A DNA stretch of 64,000 bases from Pseudoflavonifractor sp. 524-17 (GTDB taxonomy: Bacteria; Bacillota; Clostridia; Oscillospirales; Oscillospiraceae), in NCBI RefSeq assembly GCF_009935845.1, contig NZ_QWEK01000006.1:62001-126000 (forward strand), written 5' to 3'. The notes beneath the pieces are model-generated. The model was not told the DNA's origin. It worked only from the letters and a program-made list of their open reading frames with translations, and did not search any database. The number at the start of each line of letters is the position of its first letter. The stretch's first letter is position 1. Below, piece by piece: positions 8,194 through 17,066 of this stretch. A program made the translations under genes and the position numbers.

Positions 8194-8886
8194 ATGTTTA
8201 GAGGAAAGAAATATACCGAGAGCGCCAAGAAGATCGAAAAGGGCGTTCTGTACGATACGGCCGACGCGATGGATCTTGTGGTAAAGACCGCCACCGCCAA
8301 GTTTGACGAGACCGTAGAGCTGCATGTAAAGCTGGGCGTGGACTCCCGCCACGCCGACCAGCAGGTCCGCGGCGCCATTGTCCTGCCCCACGGCACCGGC
8401 CGTACCCAGCGGGTGCTGGTCTTCGCCAAGGGCGACAAGGCCGAGGCCGCCAAGGAGGCCGGAGCGGATTTCGTGGGCGAAATGGACCTGGTGCAGAAGA
8501 TTCAGTCTGAGAACTGGTTCGACTATGACGTGGTGGTCGCCTCCCCCGACATGATGGGCGTCGTGGGCCGTCTGGGTAAGGTTCTGGGCCCCAAGGGCCT
8601 GATGCCCTCCCCCAAGGCAGGCACCGTCACCCCCGATGTGGCCAAGGCCGTCAAGGAGATTAAGGCCGGTAAAGTGGAGTACCGCCTGGACAAGACCAAT
8701 ATCATCCATTGCCCCATCGGCAAGGTGTCCTTCGGCCCTGAGAAGCTGACCGAGAATTTCAACGCCCTCATGGGCGCCATCATCAAGGCCAAGCCCGCCG
8801 CCGCCAAGGGCCAGTACGTGCGCAGCTGCGTCACTGCCACCACCATGGGTCCCGGCGTGAAGATCAACGCCGCCAAGCTGGTGTAA
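8194..8886 (+). CDS. rplA: 50S ribosomal protein L1
   Basis: L1 of 230 residues with the signatures [37 protein letters not shown] and the C-terminal STMGPGVKI-like [15 protein letters not shown]1 forms the mobile stalk and usually represses its own operon. Twenty bases after rplK, with ribosome site AAGGAGGGA. Confidence 0.97.
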   Translation: MFRGKKYTESAKKIEKGVLYDTADAMDLVVKTATAKFDETVELHVKLGVDSRHADQQVRGAIVLPHGTGRTQRVLVFAKGDKAEAAKEAGADFVGEMDLVQKIQSENWFDYDVVVASPDMMGVVGRLGKVLGPKGLMPSPKAGTVTPDVAKAVKEIKAGKVEYRLDKTNIIHCPIGKVSFGPEKLTENFNALMGAIIKAKPAAAKGQYVRSCVTATTMGPGVKINAAKLV

Positions 8887-8921
8887 TCAGCGCGCGCGGC
8901 TCCAATTTCTGATATATCAAA

Positions 8922-8966
8922 CCTGGACAGGTTGTGCTTGACACAGCCTGTCCAGGATGATATAAT
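8922..8966 (+). promoter_or_regulatory. rplJ-rplL promoter straddled by a 10-bp inverted repeat
   Basis: TTGACA (8938-8943), 17-base spacer, TATAAT (8961-8966). The inverted repeat CCTGGACAGG (8922-8931) / CCTGTCCAGG (8947-8956) encloses the -35 box. It may be the terminator of rplK-rplA or an operator. Both readings fit the position. Confidence 0.75.
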
Positions 8967-8980
8967 ACTTTTCGTGTTCA

Positions 8981-9085
8981 AAGACAGCAGGCATTGATAA
9001 GTCCTGCCGAGAATGCAGCAAATATCTGTTTGAGGGTGAATGCTGTCTTCGTGCTTTGGGCATGAAAGCAGCATTTTTGATTTTA
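8981..9085 (+). ncRNA. Ribosomal protein L10 leader with transcription attenuator
   Basis: Leader RNA directly upstream of rplJ. AAGACAGCA (8981-8989) pairs with TGCTGTCTT (9041-9049) to close the leader domain. Competing with it, AATGCTG (9039-9045) pairs with CAGCATT (9069-9075) and GCTTT (9052-9056) with AAAGC (9065-9069), followed by TTTTGATTTT, a terminator. The position and fold match the L10(L12) leader that lets excess L10 shut off rplJ-rplL. Confidence 0.8.
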
Positions 9086-9101
9086 TGGAGGTGAATCCCA
9101 C

Positions 9102-9650
9102 ATGCCTAACGCAAAGGTTCTGAGTGAAAAGCAGGCCATCGTTGCCGAGCTGACTGAGAAGCTGAAGAACGCGTCCAGTGGTGTTCTGGTGGATTACAAG
9201 GGTATCACCGTCGCCCAGGATACCGCCCTGCGCACCGAGTGCCGCAACAACGGCGTGGACTATGCGGTGGTGAAGAATACGCTGGTGCGTTTCGCCATTA
9301 ACAACGTGGGTTTGGAAGAGATGGACAGCGTACTCAACGGTACCACGTCTCTGGCCCTGAGCGACAGCGATCCTATCGCGCCCATGCGCGTGATCGCCAA
9401 GTTCGCCAAGCAGTTCAACGGTGAGAAATTTACCATCAAGGCCGGCTTCATGGACGGCAAGGTGCTGGAGCTGAGCGAGATCAACGCTCTGGCTGAGCTG
9501 CCCTCCAAGGAAGTGCTCCAGGCCCAGGTGCTGGGTACCATGCTGGCCCCCATTACCAGCCTGGCTATCGTCCTGAAGGCCATTGCCGAGGAGAAGGGCG
9601 GCTTTGTGGAGGCCGAGCCCGCTGCCGAGGAGGCCCCTGCCGCCGAGTAA
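9102..9650 (+). CDS. rplJ: 50S ribosomal protein L10
   Basis: L10 of 182 residues: [19 protein letters not shown], the NTLVRFAI segment, and a C-terminal helix that binds L7/L12, ending in an Ala/Glu-rich tail. It carries the flexible stalk. Preceded by GGAGGTGAATCCCAC. Expression is probably set by the L10 leader upstream. Confidence 0.96.
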   Translation: MPNAKVLSEKQAIVAELTEKLKNASSGVLVDYKGITVAQDTALRTECRNNGVDYAVVKNTLVRFAINNVGLEEMDSVLNGTTSLALSDSDPIAPMRVIAKFAKQFNGEKFTIKAGFMDGKVLELSEINALAELPSKEVLQAQVLGTMLAPITSLAIVLKAIAEEKGGFVEAEPAAEEAPAAE

Positions 9651-9728
9651 TTGGCGTTCCCCTGCGTCTCCCCCAGGGGCAGACGTTGTTCTATCTACTT
9701 TGATTTATAATTTAGGAGGTATCTTATC

Positions 9729-10106
9729 ATGGCTAGCGAGAAGATCACTGCTTTGATTGAGGAAGTTAAGGGCCTGACCGTTCTGGAGCTGTCTGAGCTG
9801 GTACATGCTCTGGAGGATGAGTTCGGCGTTTCCGCCGCTGCGATGGCCGCTCCCGCCGCCGGCGGTGCCGCCGCTCCCGCTGCGGAGGAGAAGACTGAGT
9901 TTGACGTGGTTCTGGCCGGCTTTGACGCCGCCGCGAAGATCAAGGTCATCAAGGTGGTCCGCGAGATTACCGGCCTGGGTCTGGCCGATGCCAAGGCGAT
10001 GGTCGAGGGCGCTCCCAAGACCCTGAAGGAGGCCGTGGGCAAGGACGAGGCCGAGGAGCTGAAGAAGAAGCTGGAGGAGTCCGGCGCCAAGGTGGAGCTG
10101 AAGTAA
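9729..10106 (+). CDS. rplL: 50S ribosomal protein L7/L12
   Basis: The 125-residue protein has an N-terminal dimerisation helix ([19 protein letters not shown]), an Ala/Pro hinge and a globular C-terminal domain with [20 protein letters not shown]. It recruits translation factors. AGGAGGTATCTTATC precedes the ATG. A strong terminator follows and no rpoB is found next to it. Confidence 0.97.
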   Translation: MASEKITALIEEVKGLTVLELSELVHALEDEFGVSAAAMAAPAAGGAAAPAAEEKTEFDVVLAGFDAAAKIKVIKVVREITGLGLADAKAMVEGAPKTLKEAVGKDEAEELKKKLEESGAKVELK

Positions 10107-10122
10107 TTCCACTCTTTCTGAC

Positions 10123-10159
10123 AAAAAGCGCGTACCCGGAAACGGGTACGCGCTTTTTT
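10123..10159 (+). terminator. Rho-independent terminator of rplJ-rplL
   Basis: GCGCGTACCCG, GAAA loop, CGGGTACGCGC, then TTTTTT, with an A run on the left side as well. Confidence 0.93.
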
Positions 10160-10264
10160 GAGTTGGAAGAGGAAGGATTAAGAATTTTCTAAGAATTTAC
10201 CCTGGGAGCTGCTAAGAAAGGGAAGGTATCCTAAGGGTGGAGACAGAAAGGAAGGTCTGAACGA

Positions 10265-10978
10265 ATGAACGAGTGTGTGCTGGTGGTGGACGATGACCGG
10301 CAGATTGTCAACGCCATCTCCATCCTGCTGGAGCGGGAGGGCTACCGTGTGCTGCGGGCTTATAACGGGGTGGAGGCCCTGGCCCTGGCGGCGGAGCAGT
10401 CGGTTCAGCTGATTGTGCTGGATGTGATGATGCCCCGGCTGGACGGCCTGTCTGCCCTGATGAAGATCCGGGAGCGGCGCAACCTGCCCATCATTCTCCT
10501 GTCGGCCAAGAGCGAGGAGAGCGACAAGATTTTGGGCCTGTCCATGGGGGCGGACGACTATATCGCAAAGCCCTACCATCCCCAGGAGCTGGTGGCCCGG
10601 GTGCGCAGCCAGCTGCGGCGCTATACCAGCCTGGGCGACATCAACGCCCAGCGGCGGGCGGGGGAGATCGTCAATGGGCGGCTGACCTACCGGCCGGAAG
10701 AGCGGCTGCTGCTGGCGGACGGCGAGCCGGTGCGGCTGACAGCCACAGAACTGAAAATCGTGGATCTGCTCATCCGCAATCTGGGCCGGGTCTTCCCGGC
10801 GGAGGAGATCTACCGCCGGGTGTGGGAGGATGCGGCCGCCTTCGCCACGGAAAACACGGTAATGGTACACATACGGCACATTCGGGAGAAGATCGAACTG
10901 AATCCCAAAGAACCGGAATATGTAAAGGTGGTGTGGGGGATTGGATACAAAATGGACAAGAAAAAAAGCGGTCATTAG
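10265..10978 (+). CDS. OmpR/PhoB-family response regulator
   Basis: The 237-residue DNA-binding regulator starts with a receiver domain: acidic VVDDD at residues 7-11, phosphoacceptor Asp53 in VLDVMMP, Lys102 in YIAKPY. A winged-helix output domain follows (LTATELKIVDLLIRN; ENTVMVHIRHIREKI; VWGIGYKM). The kinase gene overlaps its end, so they form a two-component pair. Promoter targets cannot be seen. It lies downstream of rplL, separated by a terminator. Confidence 0.92.
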   Translation: MNECVLVVDDDRQIVNAISILLEREGYRVLRAYNGVEALALAAEQSVQLIVLDVMMPRLDGLSALMKIRERRNLPIILLSAKSEESDKILGLSMGADDYIAKPYHPQELVARVRSQLRRYTSLGDINAQRRAGEIVNGRLTYRPEERLLLADGEPVRLTATELKIVDLLIRNLGRVFPAEEIYRRVWEDAAAFATENTVMVHIRHIREKIELNPKEPEYVKVVWGIGYKMDKKKSGH

Positions 10979-13031
10979 CCTGCTGGCTTTCGTCGTGGGG
11001 ATAAACCTGACGGTTATCTTCAGCGGTCTGGCAGTTCTGCTGATGATTGACGTGGGACCGCGGCGGGTGATGGACGCCTTTCAGGGCGACTACCAGAAGA
11101 CCCGGCTCTTTCGCACGCAGACGGGGTGTTATTTGGAAGCCCTTATCAGCTACGCCCTAGAGGTTGACGGGGACGGGAGGGCAGCTGAGGCGGTGCGGGA
11201 TGAGAACATCCGCTATGAGATTTGGAACAAGGGCGTCTTAGTGGCGTCAAAAACCAGTGGCATTCAAGGCAGTCTGGAGAATCGGGAACAGGACGGGTAC
11301 AATTTCTATTTACAGTATCGAGACGGAGCGGTGCAGATTTGGAAGGATGGAGCGGAGCTGGATCTCTACGGCGACGGGTTCTACCGGGAAGGGTGGGATC
11401 AGTGGCGGCTGCCTGGCTACTCCAACCTGGATACCGGAAGCTTTTTGAGACTTGCCTATCCGGAGGAGTGGGACTGGAGCGGCATCGTAATTCAAATGGC
11501 TGTGGCGGAAAAGCCTCTGGACTATGGGGACTCCTCCGGCATGTACTATGTTTCAGATTCCATGGTCCACTACCGGAGGGAGGTATATGCGGTGGCCATC
11601 CCGCTTTTGCTGGGGCTGGCGCTGACCATATGGAGCATCCTGTGGCGGCGGCATCTCAGGCAGGCCCTCCAGACCGTCGGCGGGTGGACGGGGCAGCTCT
11701 GGCTGGAGATAAAGCTCCTGCTGCTGGCGCCGCTGCTTTTGATGTGCTATGGAGCGGTTAGCGCTATATATTATCTGTTCTGGTACCGGCAGCTCCGAGG
11801 CGGTCCACTTGTCCTTCTTCCCATTGCGTTCTGTGGGGCGTTGCTCTACTGTAACGACGCCAAGTGGAACTGGGACAGACTGCGGATCCACAGCTTCTGC
11901 GGCTGGCTGGCCCGTCAGTTCCGAACGGGGGAGGATAAGCTGGCCCTTCAAACCCGAATCCGCCGCCGGGCGGTGATAATGGTGACGGCGGCGGCTGTCC
12001 TGGCGGCGGGAGTGGCGGTGTGCGATATCCTGCTCTTCCGGCAGAGCTGGCGGCACAGGAGCATAGCCGGCGTAGCCGTCAGCCTGCTGATGGGTGTGCT
12101 GGGACTGGCGATCTTCGTATGGCTCAGGTATTTTTGGCGGCGGGAAAAGGAGCTGTCAGAGGATCTGGGCAGGCTCTGGAAGCAGGTGGAGGCCGTCCGG
12201 AGCGGGGACTACAGCGCAAAGGCGGAGATACCGGAGGACGGGGATTTGGCGGTGCTCTCCCAGGCACTGAGAGAGATTCAAAGCGGGCTGGAAAACGCCC
12301 TGGAGGAGCGCACCCGAAGCGAGCGGATGAAAGTCGAGCTGATCACGAATGTCTCCCACGACCTGAAAACGCCGCTGACCTCCATTCTAAGCTACGCCGA
12401 CCTGTTGGATGGAGAGGACCTGCCGGACCATGTCCGGGACTATGTAACCATCCTGCGGCAGAAGGCTTTCCAACTGCGGGACATGGTGCAGGAGGTTTTT
12501 GAGGTGAGCAAGGCCTCCTCCGGGGAGCTGAGCCTGCGGTGGGAGGCGCTGGATCTGGCCAAGCTGCTCCGCCAGACTCTGGCGGATCTGGCCGAGCCTA
12601 TCGCGGCCAGCACGCTGGTGTTTCGTCCTCAGCTCCCGGAGGAGCCGGTCATGGTCTGGGCGGATGGGGATCGGCTGTACCGGGTGTTCCAGAATCTGAT
12701 TCAAAACACACTGCAATACGCCATGGAGGGGTCTAGAGTCTATGTGGTCCTGCGGGTGCAGGATAACTCCGCTGTTGTCCGGGTACAGAATATTTCCCGG
12801 GAAGAGTTACCCCAGGGGGTGGACTTCACCGCCCGCTTTGTCCGCGGGGACGCCAGCCGCACCGACGGAGGCAGCGGCCTGGGCCTGGCCATCGCCAGCA
12901 GCTTTACCCGGGCCTGCGGCGGCGCGTTCCAGGTGGAGATCAACGGGGACCTCTTTACCGCAGAGGTGGTGTTTCCCCTGTACGTGGGGCCGGAGCCCCC
13001 GGTGGCGGGTATGTCGGAGAAAACGGTTTAA
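10941..13031 (+). CDS. Membrane sensor histidine kinase
   Basis: The 696-residue partner of the preceding regulator. One N-terminal helix precedes an extracytoplasmic region of about 180 residues. At least five hydrophobic segments lie between residues about 215 and 390. A linker or HAMP-like region is followed by HisKA with VSHDLKTPLTSILSY (His near 473) and an HATPase_c domain ending in GGSGLGLAIASS. The only plausible start in this frame is TTG at 10941, which overlaps the regulator gene by 38 bases and implies coupling. The multi-span sensor module is unusual; the signal is unknown. Confidence 0.88.
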   Translation: MDTKWTRKKAVISLLAFVVGINLTVIFSGLAVLLMIDVGPRRVMDAFQGDYQKTRLFRTQTGCYLEALISYALEVDGDGRAAEAVRDENIRYEIWNKGVLVASKTSGIQGSLENREQDGYNFYLQYRDGAVQIWKDGAELDLYGDGFYREGWDQWRLPGYSNLDTGSFLRLAYPEEWDWSGIVIQMAVAEKPLDYGDSSGMYYVSDSMVHYRREVYAVAIPLLLGLALTIWSILWRRHLRQALQTVGGWTGQLWLEIKLLLLAPLLLMCYGAVSAIYYLFWYRQLRGGPLVLLPIAFCGALLYCNDAKWNWDRLRIHSFCGWLARQFRTGEDKLALQTRIRRRAVIMVTAAAVLAAGVAVCDILLFRQSWRHRSIAGVAVSLLMGVLGLAIFVWLRYFWRREKELSEDLGRLWKQVEAVRSGDYSAKAEIPEDGDLAVLSQALREIQSGLENALEERTRSERMKVELITNVSHDLKTPLTSILSYADLLDGEDLPDHVRDYVTILRQKAFQLRDMVQEVFEVSKASSGELSLRWEALDLAKLLRQTLADLAEPIAASTLVFRPQLPEEPVMVWADGDRLYRVFQNLIQNTLQYAMEGSRVYVVLRVQDNSAVVRVQNISREELPQGVDFTARFVRGDASRTDGGSGLGLAIASSFTRACGGAFQVEINGDLFTAEVVFPLYVGPEPPVAGMSEKTV

Positions 13032-13078
13032 ATTTTGTCCGCGCCTGCGGGCGTGAACGCTGCGAGGTTTTTCAACAG

Positions 13079-13115
13079 TCCGGGGGCTGCCTTTTCAGAC
13101 AGCCCCCGGATTTGT
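13079..13115 (+). terminator. Terminator after the two-component operon
   Basis: TCCGGGGGCTG (13079-13089) pairs with CAGCCCCCGGA (13100-13110), followed by TTTG. It may serve the convergent gene too. Confidence 0.7.
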
Positions 13116-13126
13116 ATTGGCCATTG

Positions 13127-13765
13127 TCAGCCAATGACATGGGTCCTGTGGTATTGAATAAAGCCATCCCTTGAAAAATCCGGCAGAAATCCAAATTCGT
13201 CCAGCATCAATTTTAGCATGGCGGCTGTTCTCGCCTGGGTATTGACGCTTTTTGCCGGATTAAACTCAATGTCTGTAAAATAATTGTACGCTGAGATCAG
13301 GCGGATCTCTGCGTCGGTCAGCGACTGCTTTACCGCCGCCAGGTAGATGTAGTCATAGAATACCGTCTTGGGGCTTAGAGGAAACCGCTCTTCCTGATAA
13401 CAAAATCCCTGCAACTGCCCGGAATTGATTAATCTTTTATCCCGCTTTGCCTCCCTGGGTGGTATTTGGAGCAGATCCAGATAGGGACCGCCCTGGTCAA
13501 AGACCTTGGCGCTTTGAAATAGATTTTCAAGGGTGTGGCCATTCAGCCTCAGAGTAAACGCGCTCAGCTGAACGCCGAGGGCTGTTTTACTTTTGGTGCT
13601 GATTTCCAAGGGTCTGGCCTGTGGATCCGCGCTCCGGATGGCGTCGTGGAGGCTTTCAATGGATTTCTGCTTTTGGGATACCGCAAAGCCGGGAAACCAC
13701 GCAAAGGAGTATGTTCTGCTGCTTACGTTCCCATTCTGATTGAAAAATGCGGGCCGTTCTGCCAT
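13127..13765 (-). CDS. NADAR-like protein, resembling the DarT1-associated antitoxin family
   Basis: The 212-residue product has conserved-looking blocks: SFAWFPGFAVSQKQKSIESL, LEISTKSKTALGVQLSAF, FQSAKVFDQGGPYLDLL, FYDYIYLAAV and FTDIEFNPAKSVNTQAR. From memory these match a family related to NADAR ADP-ribosylglycohydrolases found as antitoxins of DarT1 DNA ADP-ribosyltransferases. No DarT toxin gene is seen nearby, so the role is open. The ATG at 13765 follows GGGAGGGATTGC. It lies 43 bases downstream of a Nudix gene on the same strand. Confidence 0.55.
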   Translation of the reverse strand: MAERPAFFNQNGNVSSRTYSFAWFPGFAVSQKQKSIESLHDAIRSADPQARPLEISTKSKTALGVQLSAFTLRLNGHTLENLFQSAKVFDQGGPYLDLLQIPPREAKRDKRLINSGQLQGFCYQEERFPLSPKTVFYDYIYLAAVKQSLTDAEIRLISAYNYFTDIEFNPAKSVNTQARTAAMLKLMLDEFGFLPDFSRDGFIQYHRTHVIG

Positions 13766-13808
13766 GCAATCCCTCCCTGCGGTCAATCAAGACACGCGCC
13801 GCCCGCCG

Positions 13809-14435
13809 TCAGTCAAACAGGGCGTCCCAATGCGGAGCGTGATAGGCGTCAAAACACATTTCAACCTGAGTTCTTGTCGTTTTGTCCTCCCCCAGAGGGG
13901 GCAGCTCGTCCAGGCCGAAATAGCCGCTGTCCACTGTCTCGATGTTGGGGCGGAAGCACCCGCCCACCACAGAGCACAGCACAAAGATTTTGCAGATTTT
14001 GTAAGCATAGACAGGGCGGTTGTGCTTTTCCCGGTCCTGTACAGCGATGATCCGCTCTGCGGTCACATCCAGCCCGGCCTCTTCCTTTACCTCTTTGATG
14101 ACATTCTCCTTTACGGACCGATCCACATCCACCCAGCCCCCAGGCAGAGACCAGGTGCCGTTGCTCTCCTTGACCAAAAGGATTTTGCCGTCCCGGAAAA
14201 TAGCGGCCCGGGTATCCAGTTTGGGGGTCTGGTAGCCCGTCTCACCGCAGAACAGATCCCGCACCGTTTCCATGGGGATCTGCGTCTTTTCGCTGATCAT
14301 CTCCGCGGCAATGGCGCGTATCCGCTCATAGCGCTCCAAATCAAAGGGATCTTTGCCGTAAAACAGGCCGGCCTGAGCCAGACTTTGCAGCTCTACCGCC
14401 CACTTGAGCCACTTCTCATTCTTCTCCATGCGCAC
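13809..14435 (-). CDS. Nudix hydrolase with Nudix_N domain (CDP-Chase/ADP-ribose pyrophosphatase-like)
   Basis: The 208-residue enzyme starts with a helical Nudix_N domain (LKWAVELQSLAQAGLFYGKD), followed by a Nudix fold with TRAAIFRDGKILLVKE and the Nudix box from GGWVDVD to KEVKEEAGL. The first Glu of the box is Arg (GGWVDVDR) and the canonical Arg is Lys. The metal-binding EVKEE glutamates remain, so hydrolysis of a nucleotide-diphosphate-linked substrate is still plausible. Likely co-transcribed with the NADAR-like gene. Confidence 0.8.
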   Translation of the reverse strand: MRMEKNEKWLKWAVELQSLAQAGLFYGKDPFDLERYERIRAIAAEMISEKTQIPMETVRDLFCGETGYQTPKLDTRAAIFRDGKILLVKESNGTWSLPGGWVDVDRSVKENVIKEVKEEAGLDVTAERIIAVQDREKHNRPVYAYKICKIFVLCSVVGGCFRPNIETVDSGYFGLDELPPLGEDKTTRTQVEMCFDAYHAPHWDALFD

Positions 14436-14474
14436 GCCTCCTGTTCCGGTTCGTCCTGCTTCCAGAGGTAAACT

Positions 14475-15047
14475 TCAGCGCCGGCGCCTCAGTGCGGCGT
14501 TCAGCGCAAAGTATACCGCCGCAGACAGGATAACTCCGATTCCATTCAAAATAATATCATTGATATCAAAGCTGCGGCCAAACAGCGGCTGCACCAGCTC
14601 AATGGCCAGAGAGACTGTCAGGCCCGCCGCCACAGTACGCCCCCATCCGGCGCGCCTGCTGAACTGGGGATAGAGTACGCCGAAGGGCAGGTACATTAAA
14701 ATATTACCCAGGTTCTCTGAGCCAAAATGGAGAAAGAAATCAGGGATAAGGTCGTATTCAAACACAAACTGAAAATACCGGCTGCCGCTGGGCATATGAT
14801 AAAACAGATAGTAATATATATCACCGATGATTTTGATCAAGAGGGTTAGGCATATGAGCCCTGTCAGATAGCAGACAAACAGAGCCGGCCATACAGCGCC
14901 GCCTGCGGAACCTCTCGACCTCCGTCTGCCCCGGCAGAGCGCGTAAAGAATCCCGGCAGTCAGGGCGATAGGAAGGACCTGCAAAAAGTACCCTGGATAG
15001 GTATCAAAAAAGAAATATTGAAAATTCATATCCTCTGGAAAATACAC
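14475..15047 (-). CDS. VanZ-family membrane protein
   Basis: The 190-residue polytopic protein has VanZ-type segments: DFFLHFGSENLGNILMYLPF and later SLAIELVQPLFGRSFDINDI. VanZ-like proteins affect envelope or glycopeptide tolerance in some bacteria; resistance cannot be inferred here. The GTG at 15047, seven bases after AGGAGG, is preferred over an upstream ATG at 15101 without a good ribosome site. Forty bases separate it from the Nudix gene downstream. Confidence 0.8.
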   Translation of the reverse strand: MYFPEDMNFQYFFFDTYPGYFLQVLPIALTAGILYALCRGRRRSRGSAGGAVWPALFVCYLTGLICLTLLIKIIGDIYYYLFYHMPSGSRYFQFVFEYDLIPDFFLHFGSENLGNILMYLPFGVLYPQFSRRAGWGRTVAAGLTVSLAIELVQPLFGRSFDINDIILNGIGVILSAAVYFALNAALRRRR

Positions 15048-15240
15048 GCTTAAGCCTCCTGCAAGAAAAGTGAGAAGATTCTCCCATAAAAAGTATATCA
15101 TGCCGCCCTGGAAAGATCAACCTTCGCCGCCAGAGGGAGGCTCCTTGAGGCGCGGCGGTGGAAATTTGGCGGCGGCGATGGTAAAATATAAAAATACAGC
15201 GTGTGAAAAGGCAACTGTCAGAGTCCCGTCGAGGGCGGCC

Positions 15241-15269
15241 TGGACCGTTTACGTCCAGGCGGATATAAT
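15241..15269 (+). promoter_or_regulatory. Promoter of the histidine phosphatase gene
   Basis: TGGACC (15241-15246), 17-base spacer, TATAAT (15264-15269), ending about 30 bases before the ATG. Good -10, weak -35. Confidence 0.6.
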
Positions 15270-15300
15270 AAAGAATCAATATGTGGAACGGGAGGCTTTT

Positions 15301-15978
15301 ATGGAACAGCACACCACGATCTATCTGGTCCGCCACGGGCAGACCATGCTTAATCTGCTGGACCGTGCCCAGGGGTGGAGCGACTCTCCTCTCACCCCGG
15401 CGGGGCGGGACAGCGCCGCCTGTCTGGGACAGGCCTTGGGCCGGGAGGGGGTGCGGTTTGGCTCCGCCTGGTCCAGCGACAGCGGCCGGGCCATTGAGAC
15501 CGCCAGACTGATTCTCCAGCACAGCGGCCAGGAGGTGCTCCCTCTGAACCAGGATCCCCGGCTGCGGGAGTGGTGTTTGGGCCATATGGAGGGCGGACCC
15601 AACCGGGAGTTTCTCACCGCCCTGCGCCAGCTGGACGGCGCCCCTTTTCCCCTGGATCAGCTGGATACCCACCTTCCCCAGGTAGCCGACTACATCCACC
15701 AGCACCTGGACCGCATCGGCATGAGCCAGCCCTTTGACCAGATTGCCCAGCGTCTTACCAATGCCTTTCACGATCTGGCTCAGGACGCCGCTGAAAAGGG
15801 CGGGGACGCCCTGGTGGTCTCCCACGGCCTGTCCATCAAGACGCTGATCTTTCTGCTGGCCCGGGACCGTCTGGAAGAAGTTTCGTATTTGAAAAACACC
15901 AGTGTGTGCCGCTTCTCCTGGGACGGCGTTCAGTTCTGTCCCCTGGCGCTCAACGACGTCCACTATTTGTCCCAGTAA
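15301..15978 (+). CDS. Histidine phosphatase (phosphoglycerate mutase-like) family protein
   Basis: The 225-residue cytoplasmic enzyme has the catalytic RHG motif YLVRHGQTMLN near residue 11, the SSDSGRAIETA segment and a second catalytic His in VVSHGLSIKTLIF. The branch contains phosphatases and mutases of varied substrates, so no specific reaction is assigned. The ATG at 15301 follows GGGAGGCTTTT. Monocistronic by its own promoter. Confidence 0.87.
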   Translation: MEQHTTIYLVRHGQTMLNLLDRAQGWSDSPLTPAGRDSAACLGQALGREGVRFGSAWSSDSGRAIETARLILQHSGQEVLPLNQDPRLREWCLGHMEGGPNREFLTALRQLDGAPFPLDQLDTHLPQVADYIHQHLDRIGMSQPFDQIAQRLTNAFHDLAQDAAEKGGDALVVSHGLSIKTLIFLLARDRLEEVSYLKNTSVCRFSWDGVQFCPLALNDVHYLSQ

Positions 15979-16106
15979 TCTGGTATGCGGGGCGATAGAT
16001 GCGCTTTTCCGGCGCTTTTTTATAAAAAGTATACTGTGTTTTCCCCGATGCACCCGCCGCCGGAGAAAGCGGATTGAATTCTGCAAGGCTTTTTGACAGG
16101 CTGGGG

Positions 16107-16140
16107 CGGCGAAAGAAAACCATTTAGGTTTCTTTCGCCG
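16107..16140 (+). terminator. 12-bp perfect hairpin upstream of the transketolase genes
   Basis: CGGCGAAAGAAA (16107-16118) pairs with TTTCTTTCGCCG (16129-16140). No U-run follows directly. It may end upstream transcription or act in a leader. Confidence 0.45.
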
Positions 16141-16147
16141 TCCCTAC

Positions 16148-16176
16148 TTGCGTATTGGGTCTGTGTGGGATATACT
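16148..16176 (+). promoter_or_regulatory. Promoter of the split transketolase operon
   Basis: TTGCGT (16148-16153), 17-base spacer, TATACT (16171-16176), about 44 bases before the start codon. Confidence 0.7.
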
Positions 16177-16219
16177 GAATGTATCCAGTCAAAAGCATAG
16201 AAAAGGATAGGTGAATGAT

Positions 16220-17065
16220 ATGGAACAGGCAAAGCTCCACACGCTGGCGATCTCTGCGGCGAAGGCCCGCCTGCTGGGCATGGACATGGTCCACACCGCG
16301 GCCTCCGGCCACATCGGCGGCGCACTGTCCGCGATGGACCTGCTGACCGTCCTGTATTTCCACGAAATGCGGATAGACCCCGCCAACCCAAAGGACCCCG
16401 GCCGGGACCGGTTTGTCCTCTCCAAAGGGCACTGCACTCCGGCGCTGTATGCGGTGCTGGCCCTGCGGGGGTATTTCCCCCAGGAGCAGTTAAAACTCTT
16501 CCGCTCCATTGAGGGGCACTTCTCCGGCCACCCGGACATGGTGAACGTGCCTGGGGTGGACATGTCCACCGGCAGTCTGGGACAGGGACTGTCCGCCGCG
16601 GCGGGCATGGCCCTGGCGGGAAAGATGGACAAAAAGGACTACCGGGTGTACGCTGTACTGGGCGACGGCGAGCTGGCCGAGGGCCAGATCTGGGAGGCCG
16701 CCATGGCGGCGGCCAAGTACAAACTGTCTAACCTGTGCGCCATTGTGGACGTGAACGGCCTGCAAATCGACGGCAAAACTGCAGATGTTATGCCTACTGA
16801 GCCCCTGGATCAAAAATTTGCCGCCTTCAACTGGAACGTAGAGCAGGTGGACGGCCACGACTGCGCCGCCATTGCCCAGACACTGGAGCGGGCTCGGGCC
16901 TGCACGGATCGGCCCACAGTCATCCTGGCGAAAACGGTGAAGGGCAAAGGGGTCTCCTTTATGGAGAACGACGCCGGATGGCACGGCAAGGCCCCCAATG
17001 ACCAGCAGTATGAGCAGGCCAAGGCCGAGCTGGAAGCCGCGCTGAAGGAATTGGAGGGAAAGTAA
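16220..17065 (+). CDS. Transketolase, N-terminal (thiamine diphosphate-binding) subunit
   Basis: The 281-residue half enzyme corresponds to the first third of full transketolases. It shows ASGHIGGALSAMDLLTVLYF, SKGHCTPALYAVLALRG, the TPP-binding GDGELAEGQIWEAAM and NGLQIDGKT. It needs the next gene for the pyrimidine-binding half, and together they transfer two-carbon units in the pentose phosphate pathway. The ATG at 16220 is preferred; a GTG at 16211 is also possible. The partner starts one base after its stop. Confidence 0.92.
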   Translation: MEQAKLHTLAISAAKARLLGMDMVHTAASGHIGGALSAMDLLTVLYFHEMRIDPANPKDPGRDRFVLSKGHCTPALYAVLALRGYFPQEQLKLFRSIEGHFSGHPDMVNVPGVDMSTGSLGQGLSAAAGMALAGKMDKKDYRVYAVLGDGELAEGQIWEAAMAAAKYKLSNLCAIVDVNGLQIDGKTADVMPTEPLDQKFAAFNWNVEQVDGHDCAAIAQTLERARACTDRPTVILAKTVKGKGVSFMENDAGWHGKAPNDQQYEQAKAELEAALKELEGK

Positions 17066-17066
17066 G

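Noticed and set aside
13127-13765. DarTG toxin-antitoxin module
   Set aside because: Only the NADAR-like part is present; no DarT toxin gene nearby.
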